In this document: positions 25,435-33,298 of the stretch, one piece after another
Layout: each line of letters begins with the position of its first letter
Numbering within the stretch: the stretch's first letter is position 1
Assembly: GCA_003489165.1 (NCBI GenBank)
Contig: DNJG01000125.1
Span: 1-33,298, forward strand
Source of the DNA: Nitrospinota bacterium
Lineage (GTDB): Bacteria; Nitrospinota; Nitrospinia; UBA9942
Length of the DNA: 33,298 nt
Direction: 5' to 3'
Translations under genes and position numbers: made by a program
The notes under the pieces: model-generated
Database searches by the model: none
Told to the model about the DNA's origin: nothing
Seen by the model: the letters and a program-made list of their open reading frames with translations, nothing else

Positions 25435-28400
25435 ATGGCAGAGAAAACGATAACACTCACACTAAAGGCGAAAGATGGGGCAAGCCATATTGTCCAGACC
25501 TTTCAGCGGACAGCAGAGAGGTCATTTCAAGCCGTCCACAGTGCTTCTACATGGTTATCAAAATCCATATTCAGCCTCAAATCTGCATTTATAGGGCTTG
25601 CAGGCATTGCCGGTATTGGCTTTGGCATTAAATCATTCATTGAAGAATCAAACAAGGGAGAAAAAGCATTAACGCAGTTAAGGACAGCTTTAGGATATAC
25701 GTCTAAAGACCTTATCGCCTACGCTAAATCCTTATCATCAAGCACCGTTTTTGCGGGTGATGCAATCATAGGGGCGGAATCCCTTATCGCCGCTTTTGTG
25801 AAAGATGAGAGGCAAATCAAATCTGCCACAAAGGCAACCCTTGACCTTGCATCAGCAAAGGGAATGGATTTAGCATCAGCCGCCGACCTCGTTGCAAAGA
25901 CCCTCGGCACAGATACAAACGCACTCTCAAGATACGGGATTGAGGTAAAAGGAGCAATCGGCTCAAATGAAAGATTATTGAACCTGATAAATGGAATATC
26001 TAAGGCTTATGGAGGGCAGGCGGAGGCATTGAGGAATACAGGATATGGCGGACTCCTCTCGCTTCAAAATTCCATTTCAAACGTTCAACAGACACTTGGG
26101 GACATGCTCAAACAAATTCTGGGACCATGGGCAAATCAGCTATCGGAAAAAATAGCAGCTGCATCCGATGAACTGGAAAAATTCATGTCAGGAGAAAGGT
26201 GGCAGAAATGGGCAGCAATAGCAGGCGCATATCTCGATGTCTTGACTCAAGGGATTATAGACAGTTTTAACTGGCTGAGAGATAACGGAATAACAATATT
26301 AAAAGGGGTTTACGGCGCAGTTAAATTAATCGGCGATGCCTTCCATGGATGGAAAATAATTATATACGGATTAGCCTCTTTATACATAGCTGCAATATAT
26401 CTCCCTCTCTGGAAGGTTTTAAATTTGGTCAGGGGAGCGATAACAGGATTTTTGAAAACTGTCAATTTTTGGGGGATCCTTGATGAGCAAGTAAAAGATT
26501 CTGAAAGAATATGGAATGAGCAAAGAATAATTATAGATGAAGGCAAACAATCATTACTCGGATATGTGGAGACAATAGAGGGGCTTGTTGATACCGCACC
26601 TGATACAAAAAAACATTTAACCGATATATGGTCTGCCGTCACCGCAACAGTTGCAGGGACAGCAGGCGGGGTTGATAAACTTGCCGATAAAATAGCCGGG
26701 GTGGATGTTTCAAAAATTTCCCCTGTATCTTCAGTAAAAGAACTTCAAACAGAAATAAGCAAGCCTGCAGTTATTTATAATGATGTAGAGGCAATTAAAA
26801 AAAGCCATGCCGCATGGAACCAGCTTACAAAGGCAAAAAAAGCAGCGAGGGAATATGACGAGAAGCTCGCAGAGGAGGCAAAAAAACTGCTTACCTTAAA
26901 TGCTCAATTCTATCAAGAGGCGGGAGTTGTAACAGATCAGTATTATCAGGAACAAATTAATAAACTCGTAGAGCAAGGACAGGTATGGGAAGAGATGGGA
27001 ATAGAAAGGGTTGAAGTGGAAAAATGGGTAACAGGAGAAATCATAAAACTATCGGAGCAGAGGGACGGACAATTTAAAGATTCCGCAGAAAAACAAAAGG
27101 CATGGTATGAAGGGATGCAAGATTACACAACTGCCCTATCTGCAATATCGTCAGGCAGCTTATCGGGGATTGCCGGGCTTTTTGGAGAAGCTGGAAAATT
27201 AATTGGGGGTATTATTGAGCTTATTTCAAATATCGGAAAGTTACCCGATATGTTAAAGGCAGGGCTGAAAGGGCTTGTAGATGGTGCAAGAGGTTTTGGT
27301 AAGGCTATAGTTACAATCATAAAAGATATAATAGTAAATCTTCCCTCAATTTTATATGAAATTATAACCTCGCTCTTAAGCAGTGTCGGAGATATTATAG
27401 ATGCCCTCATAGAGGGTATTCCAAAATTCTTTTCACAGATAGGAAAAGTTCTTCCCTCAATCATAAAATCAATCATAGATGCAATAATTACAATTGTTTC
27501 AAAAGTCCCTGAACTTATATATGAGATTGTGAATGGTATCTGGGAAGGTATCAAAGCATTATTTGTGGGTGGGGAAATCACATCAGCAATAACTGATACA
27601 TGGAATGATCAGGCAAAACCTGTAACAGTAGAACTTGATACATCAGGGGCAATGCAGGCATTGAAATACGCACAGGATGCACTTTTAGGTGCGGTGAATG
27701 AAACCGACAGGGCAGTGGCAAGAGAGGCTTTGCTATCCGCAAGACAGGCGGCAATACTGGCAGAGAAACAGAAACAGGATGCAAATAATGTAAAAAAAGA
27801 AGCGGAGAGAAAAACACTTAAGGGCATATTTGGATATCTTGGAGATTTGTTCGGTAATCTGTGGGAGAGTCTGAAAAGTATTTTTTCAGGTGCATGGGAA
27901 GGGCTGAAAAATATATTAGGGAGTTTGTGGGAAGGGTTCAAGAATATTCTCGGTGGTGCATGGGAAGGACTGAAACAGTTGTTAGACAGTCTTTTAGGAG
28001 CGATTGGTAATCTCTGGGAAGGGTTCAAGAATATTCTCGGTGGTGCATGGGAAGGACTGAAACAGTTGTTAGACAGTCTTTTAGGAGCGATTGGTAATCT
28101 ATGGGAAGGATTTAAGAACATTCTCGGCGGCGCATGGGAAGGATTAAAAGCGTTATTAGACAGCCTTTTAGGAGCGATTGGTAATCTATGGGAAGGGTTG
28201 AAAAATATATTTACTGATGCATGGGAAGGGTTGAAAAATATATTTACTGATGCATGGGAAGGATTAAAAAGTGCTGTTGGATTAGGAGGAGGTGGATCTG
28301 GTCTTCCAGGTATCGGTGATGTTTTTCATGGCTTTGGACTTTGGCATGAAGGCGGTCTATTAAAAAAAGCACACTCAGGAATGTATCTCAAGGATGATGA

Positions 28401-28689
28401 AGTCCCTATTATTGCTCAAGTCGGCGAAGGCATCCTCAATAAATATAACGGAATCAGGGCAATCGGTGGGGAGGCAGGGCTTAATTATGCTAACAGATAC
28501 GGCTCTCTGCCAAATTCAGGCAAAACGGAAAATAATATTACCTATCATCAACAAATGAATTTTGAGGTAGTGGTTGACAAAGATGGCAATGTCCTGAAGC
28601 TCACAAGGACACAGGCAAGAAATCTTGCACGAACCCTTGACCCTATGTTTAAAGAGATGCAGAGGAATGGCGAGTTATCATTCGCATAA
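25435..28689 (+). CDS. Tail tape measure protein
   Basis: A 1084-residue protein, the largest in the window, directly after G/GT. Residues 1-60 are basic and helical (LTLKAKDGASHIVQTFQRTAERSFQAV), followed by a small-residue membrane-like segment (about 43-66, FIGLAGIAGIGFGI). A long helical region and a hydrophobic region (about 570-720) follow. The repeat array WEGLKN/WEGFKN (about 805-945) then leads into a Gly-rich linker and a C-terminal domain (LARTLDPMFKEMQR). The protein sets tail length; at about 0.15 nm per residue this suggests a tail near 160 nm. Confidence 0.92.
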   Translation: MAEKTITLTLKAKDGASHIVQTFQRTAERSFQAVHSASTWLSKSIFSLKSAFIGLAGIAGIGFGIKSFIEESNKGEKALTQLRTALGYTSKDLIAYAKSLSSSTVFAGDAIIGAESLIAAFVKDERQIKSATKATLDLASAKGMDLASAADLVAKTLGTDTNALSRYGIEVKGAIGSNERLLNLINGISKAYGGQAEALRNTGYGGLLSLQNSISNVQQTLGDMLKQILGPWANQLSEKIAAASDELEKFMSGERWQKWAAIAGAYLDVLTQGIIDSFNWLRDNGITILKGVYGAVKLIGDAFHGWKIIIYGLASLYIAAIYLPLWKVLNLVRGAITGFLKTVNFWGILDEQVKDSERIWNEQRIIIDEGKQSLLGYVETIEGLVDTAPDTKKHLTDIWSAVTATVAGTAGGVDKLADKIAGVDVSKISPVSSVKELQTEISKPAVIYNDVEAIKKSHAAWNQLTKAKKAAREYDEKLAEEAKKLLTLNAQFYQEAGVVTDQYYQEQINKLVEQGQVWEEMGIERVEVEKWVTGEIIKLSEQRDGQFKDSAEKQKAWYEGMQDYTTALSAISSGSLSGIAGLFGEAGKLIGGIIELISNIGKLPDMLKAGLKGLVDGARGFGKAIVTIIKDIIVNLPSILYEIITSLLSSVGDIIDALIEGIPKFFSQIGKVLPSIIKSIIDAIITIVSKVPELIYEIVNGIWEGIKALFVGGEITSAITDTWNDQAKPVTVELDTSGAMQALKYAQDALLGAVNETDRAVAREALLSARQAAILAEKQKQDANNVKKEAERKTLKGIFGYLGDLFGNLWESLKSIFSGAWEGLKNILGSLWEGFKNILGGAWEGLKQLLDSLLGAIGNLWEGFKNILGGAWEGLKQLLDSLLGAIGNLWEGFKNILGGAWEGLKALLDSLLGAIGNLWEGLKNIFTDAWEGLKNIFTDAWEGLKSAVGLGGGGSGLPGIGDVFHGFGLWHEGGLLKKAHSGMYLKDDEVPIIAQVGEGILNKYNGIRAIGGEAGLNYANRYGSLPNSGKTENNITYHQQMNFEVVVDKDGNVLKLTRTQARNLARTLDPMFKEMQRNGELSFA
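27928..28254 (+). repeat. Three 87-bp and two 33-bp tandem repeats in tape measure gene
   Basis: Units at 27928, 28015 and 28102 are each 87 bp (29 residues) and nearly identical; the first two differ hardly at all. Two exact 33-bp units follow at 28189 and 28222. Each holds the motif WEG(L/F)K; 11 such motifs (including WESLK) lie between about 27861 and 28266. The high nucleotide identity points to recent unequal recombination. Confidence 0.9.
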
Positions 28690-28710
28690 ACAAAAATATG
28701 CCACAAATAT

Positions 28711-29070
28711 ATGTCAATTCAATTTCAATACAGCGCAACGATTGTTGATTTGTCAGGATGTGTCATAGTGGAGTCACTGGACTATCCCAATGACAATACC
28801 GAGATTCATAAAACTGCAACAGGTAAAGTGGTTGCCACTTATGAAAATTATCCTCAACAAAAGATATTTCAATTACAGTGCCGAATGCAAAAAAATAAAT
28901 TCACAGAATTAAACAGCTTTTGGAATCTTGTAAATGGAACTGAAAAGACTTTCATTTATACCGATAAAGATAATGTGAATCATAATGTCAAGTGGAATGA
29001 TGCCCTTTTCCCATTAGAGCAAAAAGATTTTAACACTGCAGAAGGAATTATAAATCTTATAAAGGTTTAA
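28711..29070 (+). CDS. Distal tail protein, M-like
   Basis: A 119-residue beta-rich protein following the tape measure: MSIQFQYSATIVDLSGCVIVES, then KIFQLQCRMQKNKFTELNSFWNLVNGTEKTFIYTDKDNVNHNVKWND. The FELL-x-FW...G...F-Y-D pattern is typical of minor tail proteins of the M/DUF2460-like or distal-tail type. It probably forms part of the tail tip ring. A palindromic repeat begins at the stop codon. Confidence 0.65.
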   Translation: MSIQFQYSATIVDLSGCVIVESLDYPNDNTEIHKTATGKVVATYENYPQQKIFQLQCRMQKNKFTELNSFWNLVNGTEKTFIYTDKDNVNHNVKWNDALFPLEQKDFNTAEGIINLIKV

Positions 29071-29092
29071 TCCCCCTTAATAAAGGGGGATT
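29069..29092. repeat. AATCCCCCTT/AAGGGGGATT palindromic repeat, terminator-like
   Basis: AATCCCCCTT (29069-29078) and AAGGGGGATT (29083-29092) form a perfect 10-bp stem with an AATA loop, overlapping the stop of the preceding gene. It is followed by CGGGGGGTT. Such elements occur in many copies in some bacterial genomes. It fills the only gap between tail genes here and could slow transcription. Confidence 0.6.
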
Positions 29093-29108
29093 CGGGGGGT
29101 TATTAAAT

Positions 29109-29483
29109 ATGTCAGTTACATTTAACAAAGACTCAAACATTCTTACATTCCCATCAGACCAAAATCGTGAATATCCTCTCAATGATGCTGAGGGTCAGAA
29201 GGGAAATGTATTAAAGACAAAAGCAGAGGTGATTTGTGTTGATGTCCATAAAAGCTCAAACCCTAAACAAATACCTCTCTCTCTCAGCCTTATTGACGGC
29301 TCGTTTTACAGCAATCTTATGAACTGGTTTTTAACCGTATGCAAGGGAATGACTTACAAATTCCAATATACAAATGATGTTACAGGCGAGAGCGGTTTAT
29401 ATGTTCGCTGGCTTAATGGTTTTAAATTTTCCTTTGACGGACTTTATTATAAAGGTGAAATTATACTTGAGAAAGAATTATGA
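29109..29483 (+). CDS. Minor tail protein, second distal-tail-like gene
   Basis: A 124-residue beta-rich protein related in layout to the preceding one: FPSDQNREYPLNDAEGQKGNVLKTKAEVICVDVH, then YSNLMNWFLTVCKGMTYKFQYTNDVTGESGLYVRWLNGFKFSF. It has the helix-plus-strands pattern of small tail-tip ring proteins. It overlaps the next gene by ATGA. No ribosome site is obvious within the repeat-derived gap, so coupling to the upstream gene is uncertain. Confidence 0.6.
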   Translation: MSVTFNKDSNILTFPSDQNREYPLNDAEGQKGNVLKTKAEVICVDVHKSSNPKQIPLSLSLIDGSFYSNLMNWFLTVCKGMTYKFQYTNDVTGESGLYVRWLNGFKFSFDGLYYKGEIILEKEL

Positions 29484-31759
29484 CAACGACAGCATTTCAA
29501 ACTGAAACACAAAAACAAGAGGGTGCAAAGCCGCGGGGATTGGTGCAAATAGATTTAGATGTGAGCGGCACACTCTACATCTCCGACCAGCCAATTACAA
29601 TCGGTGCAAATACATACCGGGCATTAATAAGAGACTGGGGAGACATTTTGACAGGGGAGAAAGAAACAGGGAATCTTGAAATAACATTATTAAATTATAA
29701 TGACGCGACTTATGGCAGATTCAGCAATTATGATAATACCGATAGGTTAACAAATGCAGCAGTCCGGGTTTATAAATGGTTTGATGGACTTACGGAAGCA
29801 GATATTGAGCCTCTCTTTAAAGGTGTTATAGATGATTTCTCTTATACCCTTAATGAGTTTAGGCTCTCGATCAATGATGGCACTCAACAAGAGCATAAAC
29901 CTTTATCTCCAAAAAAATTAAGTTTCTATGATTACCCAAATGCAAAACAAGAACATATTGGGAAACCCTATCCAATAATTTATGGAGAACCTGGTGAGGG
30001 TTTAAATTCACAAAAAATTAATAAAGGGCATAATTCAATCCCTGCCCTTTTAATAAATAAAACACAGAAAAAATATCTTGTTGCGGGACATGTAACTCAC
30101 GAAATCAATAATGTCGTTTGGATTCCCCTAACCAACGGGGAATATGCATATCTTGAAGGATGTTCTTCGAACACAGGAATTGCAGGAAATGGATACGGAA
30201 AAGATGGATATGGGACTAAATACGGAAGCAGTTTTGCGGATGATTTTTCAACACTAATTCTGCCTGAAAAACTATATTGTGGATATTTCATCTCCGCTAT
30301 AGCGGTAGGTAATTGGTTTATTAATACAGCGCAAAATCCTAACAATGTTTGTGATAGAGATATTTACACCGCCGCCCTCCTTAATACCTCTTATCCTCTC
30401 CTTAATGTAATGGTTGTAGGCATAGACAAGCCCGGCACTTTGAAAAAAATAAAAATTGCCACATCTGCCGCTCATACAGGATGTAGGACACGATGGGCGG
30501 GACCAAAAGCTAAATTATATGAAGCATGTTCATCCGGTGCAACCTCAATCAAAATTGATTCAGGCGCAGGGATGGATGCCTCTGGATATATAGATATAAA
30601 TGGGGATAGAATCAGCTACACATCCCTGACCGAAGACAGCAGCGGGGCATTCTGGACAGTGGGAGGTATCCCCGCATCAGGAGCCGATTCGGTATCATCA
30701 TCTCATTCAACAAATGACCCCGTCGTAATGGTCGGTGATTGGCTCACCCTATCAACCGCAGAAGTAGACATAACAAGCCAAAGAGATTGGTCTAACTTTG
30801 ATTTTTATAAATTTGAAGTTGTCATTGAATGGCAGAGCGGGGCGGATTATACACCATCCTATGTAGGCTTTAGAATTGAATACGAATTATCAGATTATCC
30901 AGACCTGTATACTGCCACCAAAGGACATAATCTCAACTATAGAAGAAATGCAATTGAACAAATAAAACATATTTATATTAACTATCTTGATAGGGTATCG
31001 GAAGATATAGGAAATTCGTTTTTAACTGCAATCTCAGTTCTCGAAAATTTAAATTGGAAAACAGATTTTGCAATTATTGAAGAAAAATTTAGTAAAGATA
31101 TTATTGATGAGCTTATTAAGGAATGTAAAGGAAGGTTCTGGTTTGATGGAGATAATAAACCACAAATCAAAATCTTTCAATTTAATGAAGTTCCAGGTAG
31201 AGCCATTTTTTATGATACTGAGATAGTTGATCCGGATAGAAATGGATTTCATATCTCAAATACAGCAATAGATGAGGTTTATAATGAAATATATCTAAAA
31301 TTTTCAAAAGATTATGCGAAAGATTCTTTCATGGAAGAATACTACATTACACCAACAGCGGCTTATCCCGCCGACGCTGCGAGAGTTAATGAAGCCTTAA
31401 TCAGCAAAAATAGATATAAGACAACAAATCGGCTGAATGTAGAATGTCCTTACATTAAAGACAAAGCGACCGCCTTAAAGCTCTTACAATATTATTTTGA
31501 CTATTATAAAAAGCAAAAAAATCTTTTTGAATTTAATGTTACCCTGAAACATTTTGATATCCAGATTGGAGAGATTATTTATGTTTTTCATCCGCTAAAT
31601 GTTAATAAAAAATCAATGGAAGTAATAAAAATAATAAAAGACGAAAACCTTATCAAAATAAAAGCGATGGAATATGCCTCAGATGTCCAAAAATTTGGGC
31701 ATGGGTATGGAAAAGATGATTATGGAATCAAATATGGAGGAATTTTTACATCAACTTAA
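29480..31759 (+). CDS. Large tail-tip/hub protein
   Basis: A 759-residue protein starting in an ATGA overlap. The N-terminal 150 residues (GLVQIDLDVSGTLYISDQPITIGANTYRALIRDWGDILTGEKETGNLEITLLNY) resemble the N-terminal domains of tail-tip/hub proteins such as lambda L/J-type or baseplate hub proteins. A repeat GYGKDGYGTKYGS (about residue 237) recurs as GYGKDDYGIKYGG at the C-terminus. The region 465-735 is long and mixed alpha/beta, and may hold a phage-hub-like domain. It lies before the fibre gene, as expected for the tail tip that carries the fibre. Confidence 0.7.
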   Translation: MTTTAFQTETQKQEGAKPRGLVQIDLDVSGTLYISDQPITIGANTYRALIRDWGDILTGEKETGNLEITLLNYNDATYGRFSNYDNTDRLTNAAVRVYKWFDGLTEADIEPLFKGVIDDFSYTLNEFRLSINDGTQQEHKPLSPKKLSFYDYPNAKQEHIGKPYPIIYGEPGEGLNSQKINKGHNSIPALLINKTQKKYLVAGHVTHEINNVVWIPLTNGEYAYLEGCSSNTGIAGNGYGKDGYGTKYGSSFADDFSTLILPEKLYCGYFISAIAVGNWFINTAQNPNNVCDRDIYTAALLNTSYPLLNVMVVGIDKPGTLKKIKIATSAAHTGCRTRWAGPKAKLYEACSSGATSIKIDSGAGMDASGYIDINGDRISYTSLTEDSSGAFWTVGGIPASGADSVSSSHSTNDPVVMVGDWLTLSTAEVDITSQRDWSNFDFYKFEVVIEWQSGADYTPSYVGFRIEYELSDYPDLYTATKGHNLNYRRNAIEQIKHIYINYLDRVSEDIGNSFLTAISVLENLNWKTDFAIIEEKFSKDIIDELIKECKGRFWFDGDNKPQIKIFQFNEVPGRAIFYDTEIVDPDRNGFHISNTAIDEVYNEIYLKFSKDYAKDSFMEEYYITPTAAYPADAARVNEALISKNRYKTTNRLNVECPYIKDKATALKLLQYYFDYYKKQKNLFEFNVTLKHFDIQIGEIIYVFHPLNVNKKSMEVIKIIKDENLIKIKAMEYASDVQKFGHGYGKDDYGIKYGGIFTST

Positions 31760-31776
31760 TATAGGAGGAAAATTAT

Positions 31777-33054
31777 ATGAGTAATCCAGTTGCGTCTTAT
31801 AGTCAAAACCTTTATATGGGGGAGCCACCTGCCGGTTCGGCAGATTATGACAGAGACCTGAAACAAAATTTTAGAATTATGGATTTTATCAATCAGGGGA
31901 AAAATAATTTTACCCGCAGCGGTCTTGTAGTTTCTGCTGGTTCGGGATTGACGGTGAATTGGACAAGTGGTGCGGCTGAAATCAATAGTGTCCCATATAC
32001 AATCGGTTCAGGCAGCGGATCGGCAACAAACAATACATCGGACCCAAATATTCAGCTTGCCAATTATGTTTTCATCAATAACTCGGGAGTGATTACAATA
32101 AGCACATCTCTCCCCACAACCGAATATACCCCATTAGCACTTATTTTTACAAATGCTGGATTAATATCAAAAGTTGTAGATTGTAGAAAAATAGCTGTGG
32201 GAAGTTCAGATTCCCCCTCTTTCGCAACAATTAAATTATCAAATCTTACGGATGGATATATTCCTAAACATACAAGTGATGCAGTAGGGTTAGCCAATAG
32301 TCCTATATATACGGATGGAACTAATGTCGGCGTCGGGATTGGTGTTCCACTTCATTCTTTACATATTTACAAACCGTTAGCAGATAATTGGTTAAACATA
32401 GAGTCAGATACTAATTATAGTGCTGGGATTATTCTTTATAAGGGAGGTATCAGATGGTATCTATATAATTATGATGATGCTAATAATATGTTTTACATTC
32501 AATCAGCTGCCGGGAATCAGATTATTGTTAAACAAACAGGCGAGGTAGGCATAGGGATGATTCCAACAGTCCAGTTACAATTATCAACAGATGGTGCAAA
32601 GAAATTATCTACAACTACATGGGCTACTGGGTCGGATATAAGGATTAAAAAAAATATTATCCCTGCTGATTTGCAAAGATGTTACGAAATAATTAAAAAT
32701 CTGCCTCTCATACATCATGGCTGGGATGATGGGTATTTGCCAGCAGAGCATAAAGATAGGTCACAGTTAGGATGGTTAGCCCAAGATGCGGAGAAGGTAT
32801 TTCCGAAGGCGGTGGAAGCACATAAATTAGAATATTGTCAAAAAATAGATAGTGGGGAAGTTGAGGAATATGAAGAGCAGGATGAGAATGGAATAATGGT
32901 TAAGAAAACCAGACCTGTTATGAAACCAATAAAAACTATTGAAGACTGTAAGAGTCTAAATGCAGACCAGATTTTTAAAGCTATGTATGGGGCTTTACAA
33001 CTGCTAATTCAGAAAGTGGAAATATTAGAGGGGGGAATATATGGATGGAAGTAG
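31777..33054 (+). CDS. Tail fibre/tailspike with C-terminal S74 self-cleaving chaperone
   Basis: A 425-residue host-binding protein with AGGAGG upstream of the ATG. The N-terminus (about 1-50, ASYSQNLYMGEPPAG...DLKQNFRIMDFI) is a tail-attachment segment. A beta-rich shaft follows (about 55-280). From residue 283 it has a peptidase S74 intramolecular chaperone: ATGSDIRIKKNIIPADLQRCYEIIKNLPL with the Ser286-Lys291 pair, and LGWLAQDAEKVFPKAV and MYGALQLLIQKVEIL. The chaperone drives trimer folding and then cuts itself off near GSD. The fibre would decide host range. Confidence 0.88.
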   Translation: MSNPVASYSQNLYMGEPPAGSADYDRDLKQNFRIMDFINQGKNNFTRSGLVVSAGSGLTVNWTSGAAEINSVPYTIGSGSGSATNNTSDPNIQLANYVFINNSGVITISTSLPTTEYTPLALIFTNAGLISKVVDCRKIAVGSSDSPSFATIKLSNLTDGYIPKHTSDAVGLANSPIYTDGTNVGVGIGVPLHSLHIYKPLADNWLNIESDTNYSAGIILYKGGIRWYLYNYDDANNMFYIQSAAGNQIIVKQTGEVGIGMIPTVQLQLSTDGAKKLSTTTWATGSDIRIKKNIIPADLQRCYEIIKNLPLIHHGWDDGYLPAEHKDRSQLGWLAQDAEKVFPKAVEAHKLEYCQKIDSGEVEEYEEQDENGIMVKKTRPVMKPIKTIEDCKSLNADQIFKAMYGALQLLIQKVEILEGGIYGWK

Positions 33055-33080
33055 AAAAAGAAATTTAGAAAGGAGGTTTA

Positions 33081-33227
33081 ATGATATTTGATAATAAAGA
33101 ACAAAAAGATTTAATTTTGATGTGTCTCAATGTGGTAACTATCCCCGGTAATTTGCTGGAGAAAATGTATGAGCTCAAACAAACTATAATTAATGCAAAA
33201 ATAGATATAACCGAAGAAAAAAAATAG
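33081..33227 (+). CDS. Small protein at the right end of the prophage
   Basis: A 48-residue ORF with an ideal AAAGGAGG 6 nt before the ATG. It is helical with acidic and basic residues: MIFDNKEQKDLILMCLNVVTIPG, then LEKMYELKQTIINAKIDITEEKK. It follows the fibre gene closely (27 bp) and may be the last late gene or a fibre-linked small protein. No family recognised. About 50 AT-rich bases then lead to the attachment site. Confidence 0.65.
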   Translation: MIFDNKEQKDLILMCLNVVTIPGNLLEKMYELKQTIINAKIDITEEKK

Positions 33228-33277
33228 TAAATTTGTAGTAGAAGTAGTATAAATATTTGAATTATAAATATATTCAT

Positions 33278-33298
33278 CGCCCTTTCACGGCGGTAACG
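33278..33298 (+). tRNA. Anticodon arm of tRNA-Glu(UUC), right attachment core (partial)
   Basis: CGCC-CTTTCAC-GGCG is an anticodon stem-loop with anticodon TTC (Glu), followed by GTAACG as in the variable region of tRNA-Glu. The base before CGCC is T, where the tRNA normally has C, so similarity to the tRNA starts at 33278. The preceding sequence is AT-rich phage DNA. This is where the attachment core begins; the rest is cut off by the window edge. Joined with 1-18 it would give most of the 3' half of a tRNA-Glu. Confidence 0.8.

Noticed and set aside
27609..28121. Long minus-strand frame across the tape measure repeats
   Set aside because: It exists only as the antisense of the repetitive tape measure gene and has no start context.
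27928..28254. CRISPR-like direct repeats
   Set aside because: The repeats are contiguous 87-bp and 33-bp coding units without unique spacers; no CRISPR array or cas gene is visible.

Overview
The window is a nearly complete temperate siphovirus prophage of about 33 kb. It appears to be integrated in a bacterial tRNA-Glu(UUC) gene. The left edge (1-18) reads as the 3' end of a tRNA with an encoded CCA. The right edge (33278-33298) reads as the anticodon arm of tRNA-Glu, with loop CTTTCAC. Together they fit one tRNA, so the window is cut inside the duplicated attachment core. The host is probably a moderately AT-rich Gram-negative (diderm) bacterium, because two prophage genes encode lipoproteins and peptidoglycan-active enzymes are present. 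Nitrospirota or Desulfobacterota-like bacteria are plausible, but the sequence does not settle this.

Left arm (1-3570): attachment half-site, short repeats that may be integrase arm sites, and a tyrosine recombinase on the minus strand. Next comes a sigma70-like promoter feeding a hairpin-dense 420-bp segment and a small XRE regulator. A minus-strand lysogeny operon follows: a CI-like repressor, a cysteine-rich -1-frame extension or small gene, and two lipoproteins. A near-perfect 13-bp dyad overlaps a strong rightward promoter and is the likely repressor operator.

Early rightward operon (3570-14300): a structured leader without a convincing gene, then a long run of genes that mostly overlap by ATGA. 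They encode a CII-like regulator, small zinc-finger and HTH proteins, a membrane-anchored 3D-domain protein, a radical SAM enzyme, a displaced minor-tail-Z-like protein, an InsA-like zinc ribbon/HTH protein, an ASCH-like protein, and a replication protein with a hexamer repeat plus a putative helicase loader. A ParB-methyltransferase gene is broken by an in-frame TGA. Remnants of a second radical SAM gene and a second methyltransferase flank small genes just before the terminase, which shows past recombination.

Late region (14300-33230): small and large terminase, a small HTH cassette, a connector, lambda-B-like portal, S49 protease with nested scaffold, P22-like coat, head-tail joining proteins, a lysis cassette (XhlA-like, T7-type amidase, holin), tail tube, and G/GT tail chaperones with a textbook -1 frameshift site. 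These are followed by a tape measure protein with WEG repeats, two distal tail proteins, a large tail-tip protein and an S74-chaperone tail fibre. No sheath or baseplate-contraction genes are seen, which fits a long non-contractile tail.

The strongest candidates for something undescribed are the hairpin array at 1442-1870, the structured early leader at 3577-3870, the repressor with a possible frameshifted Cys-rich tail linked to two lipoproteins, and several palindromic repeats lying in frame inside phage genes.
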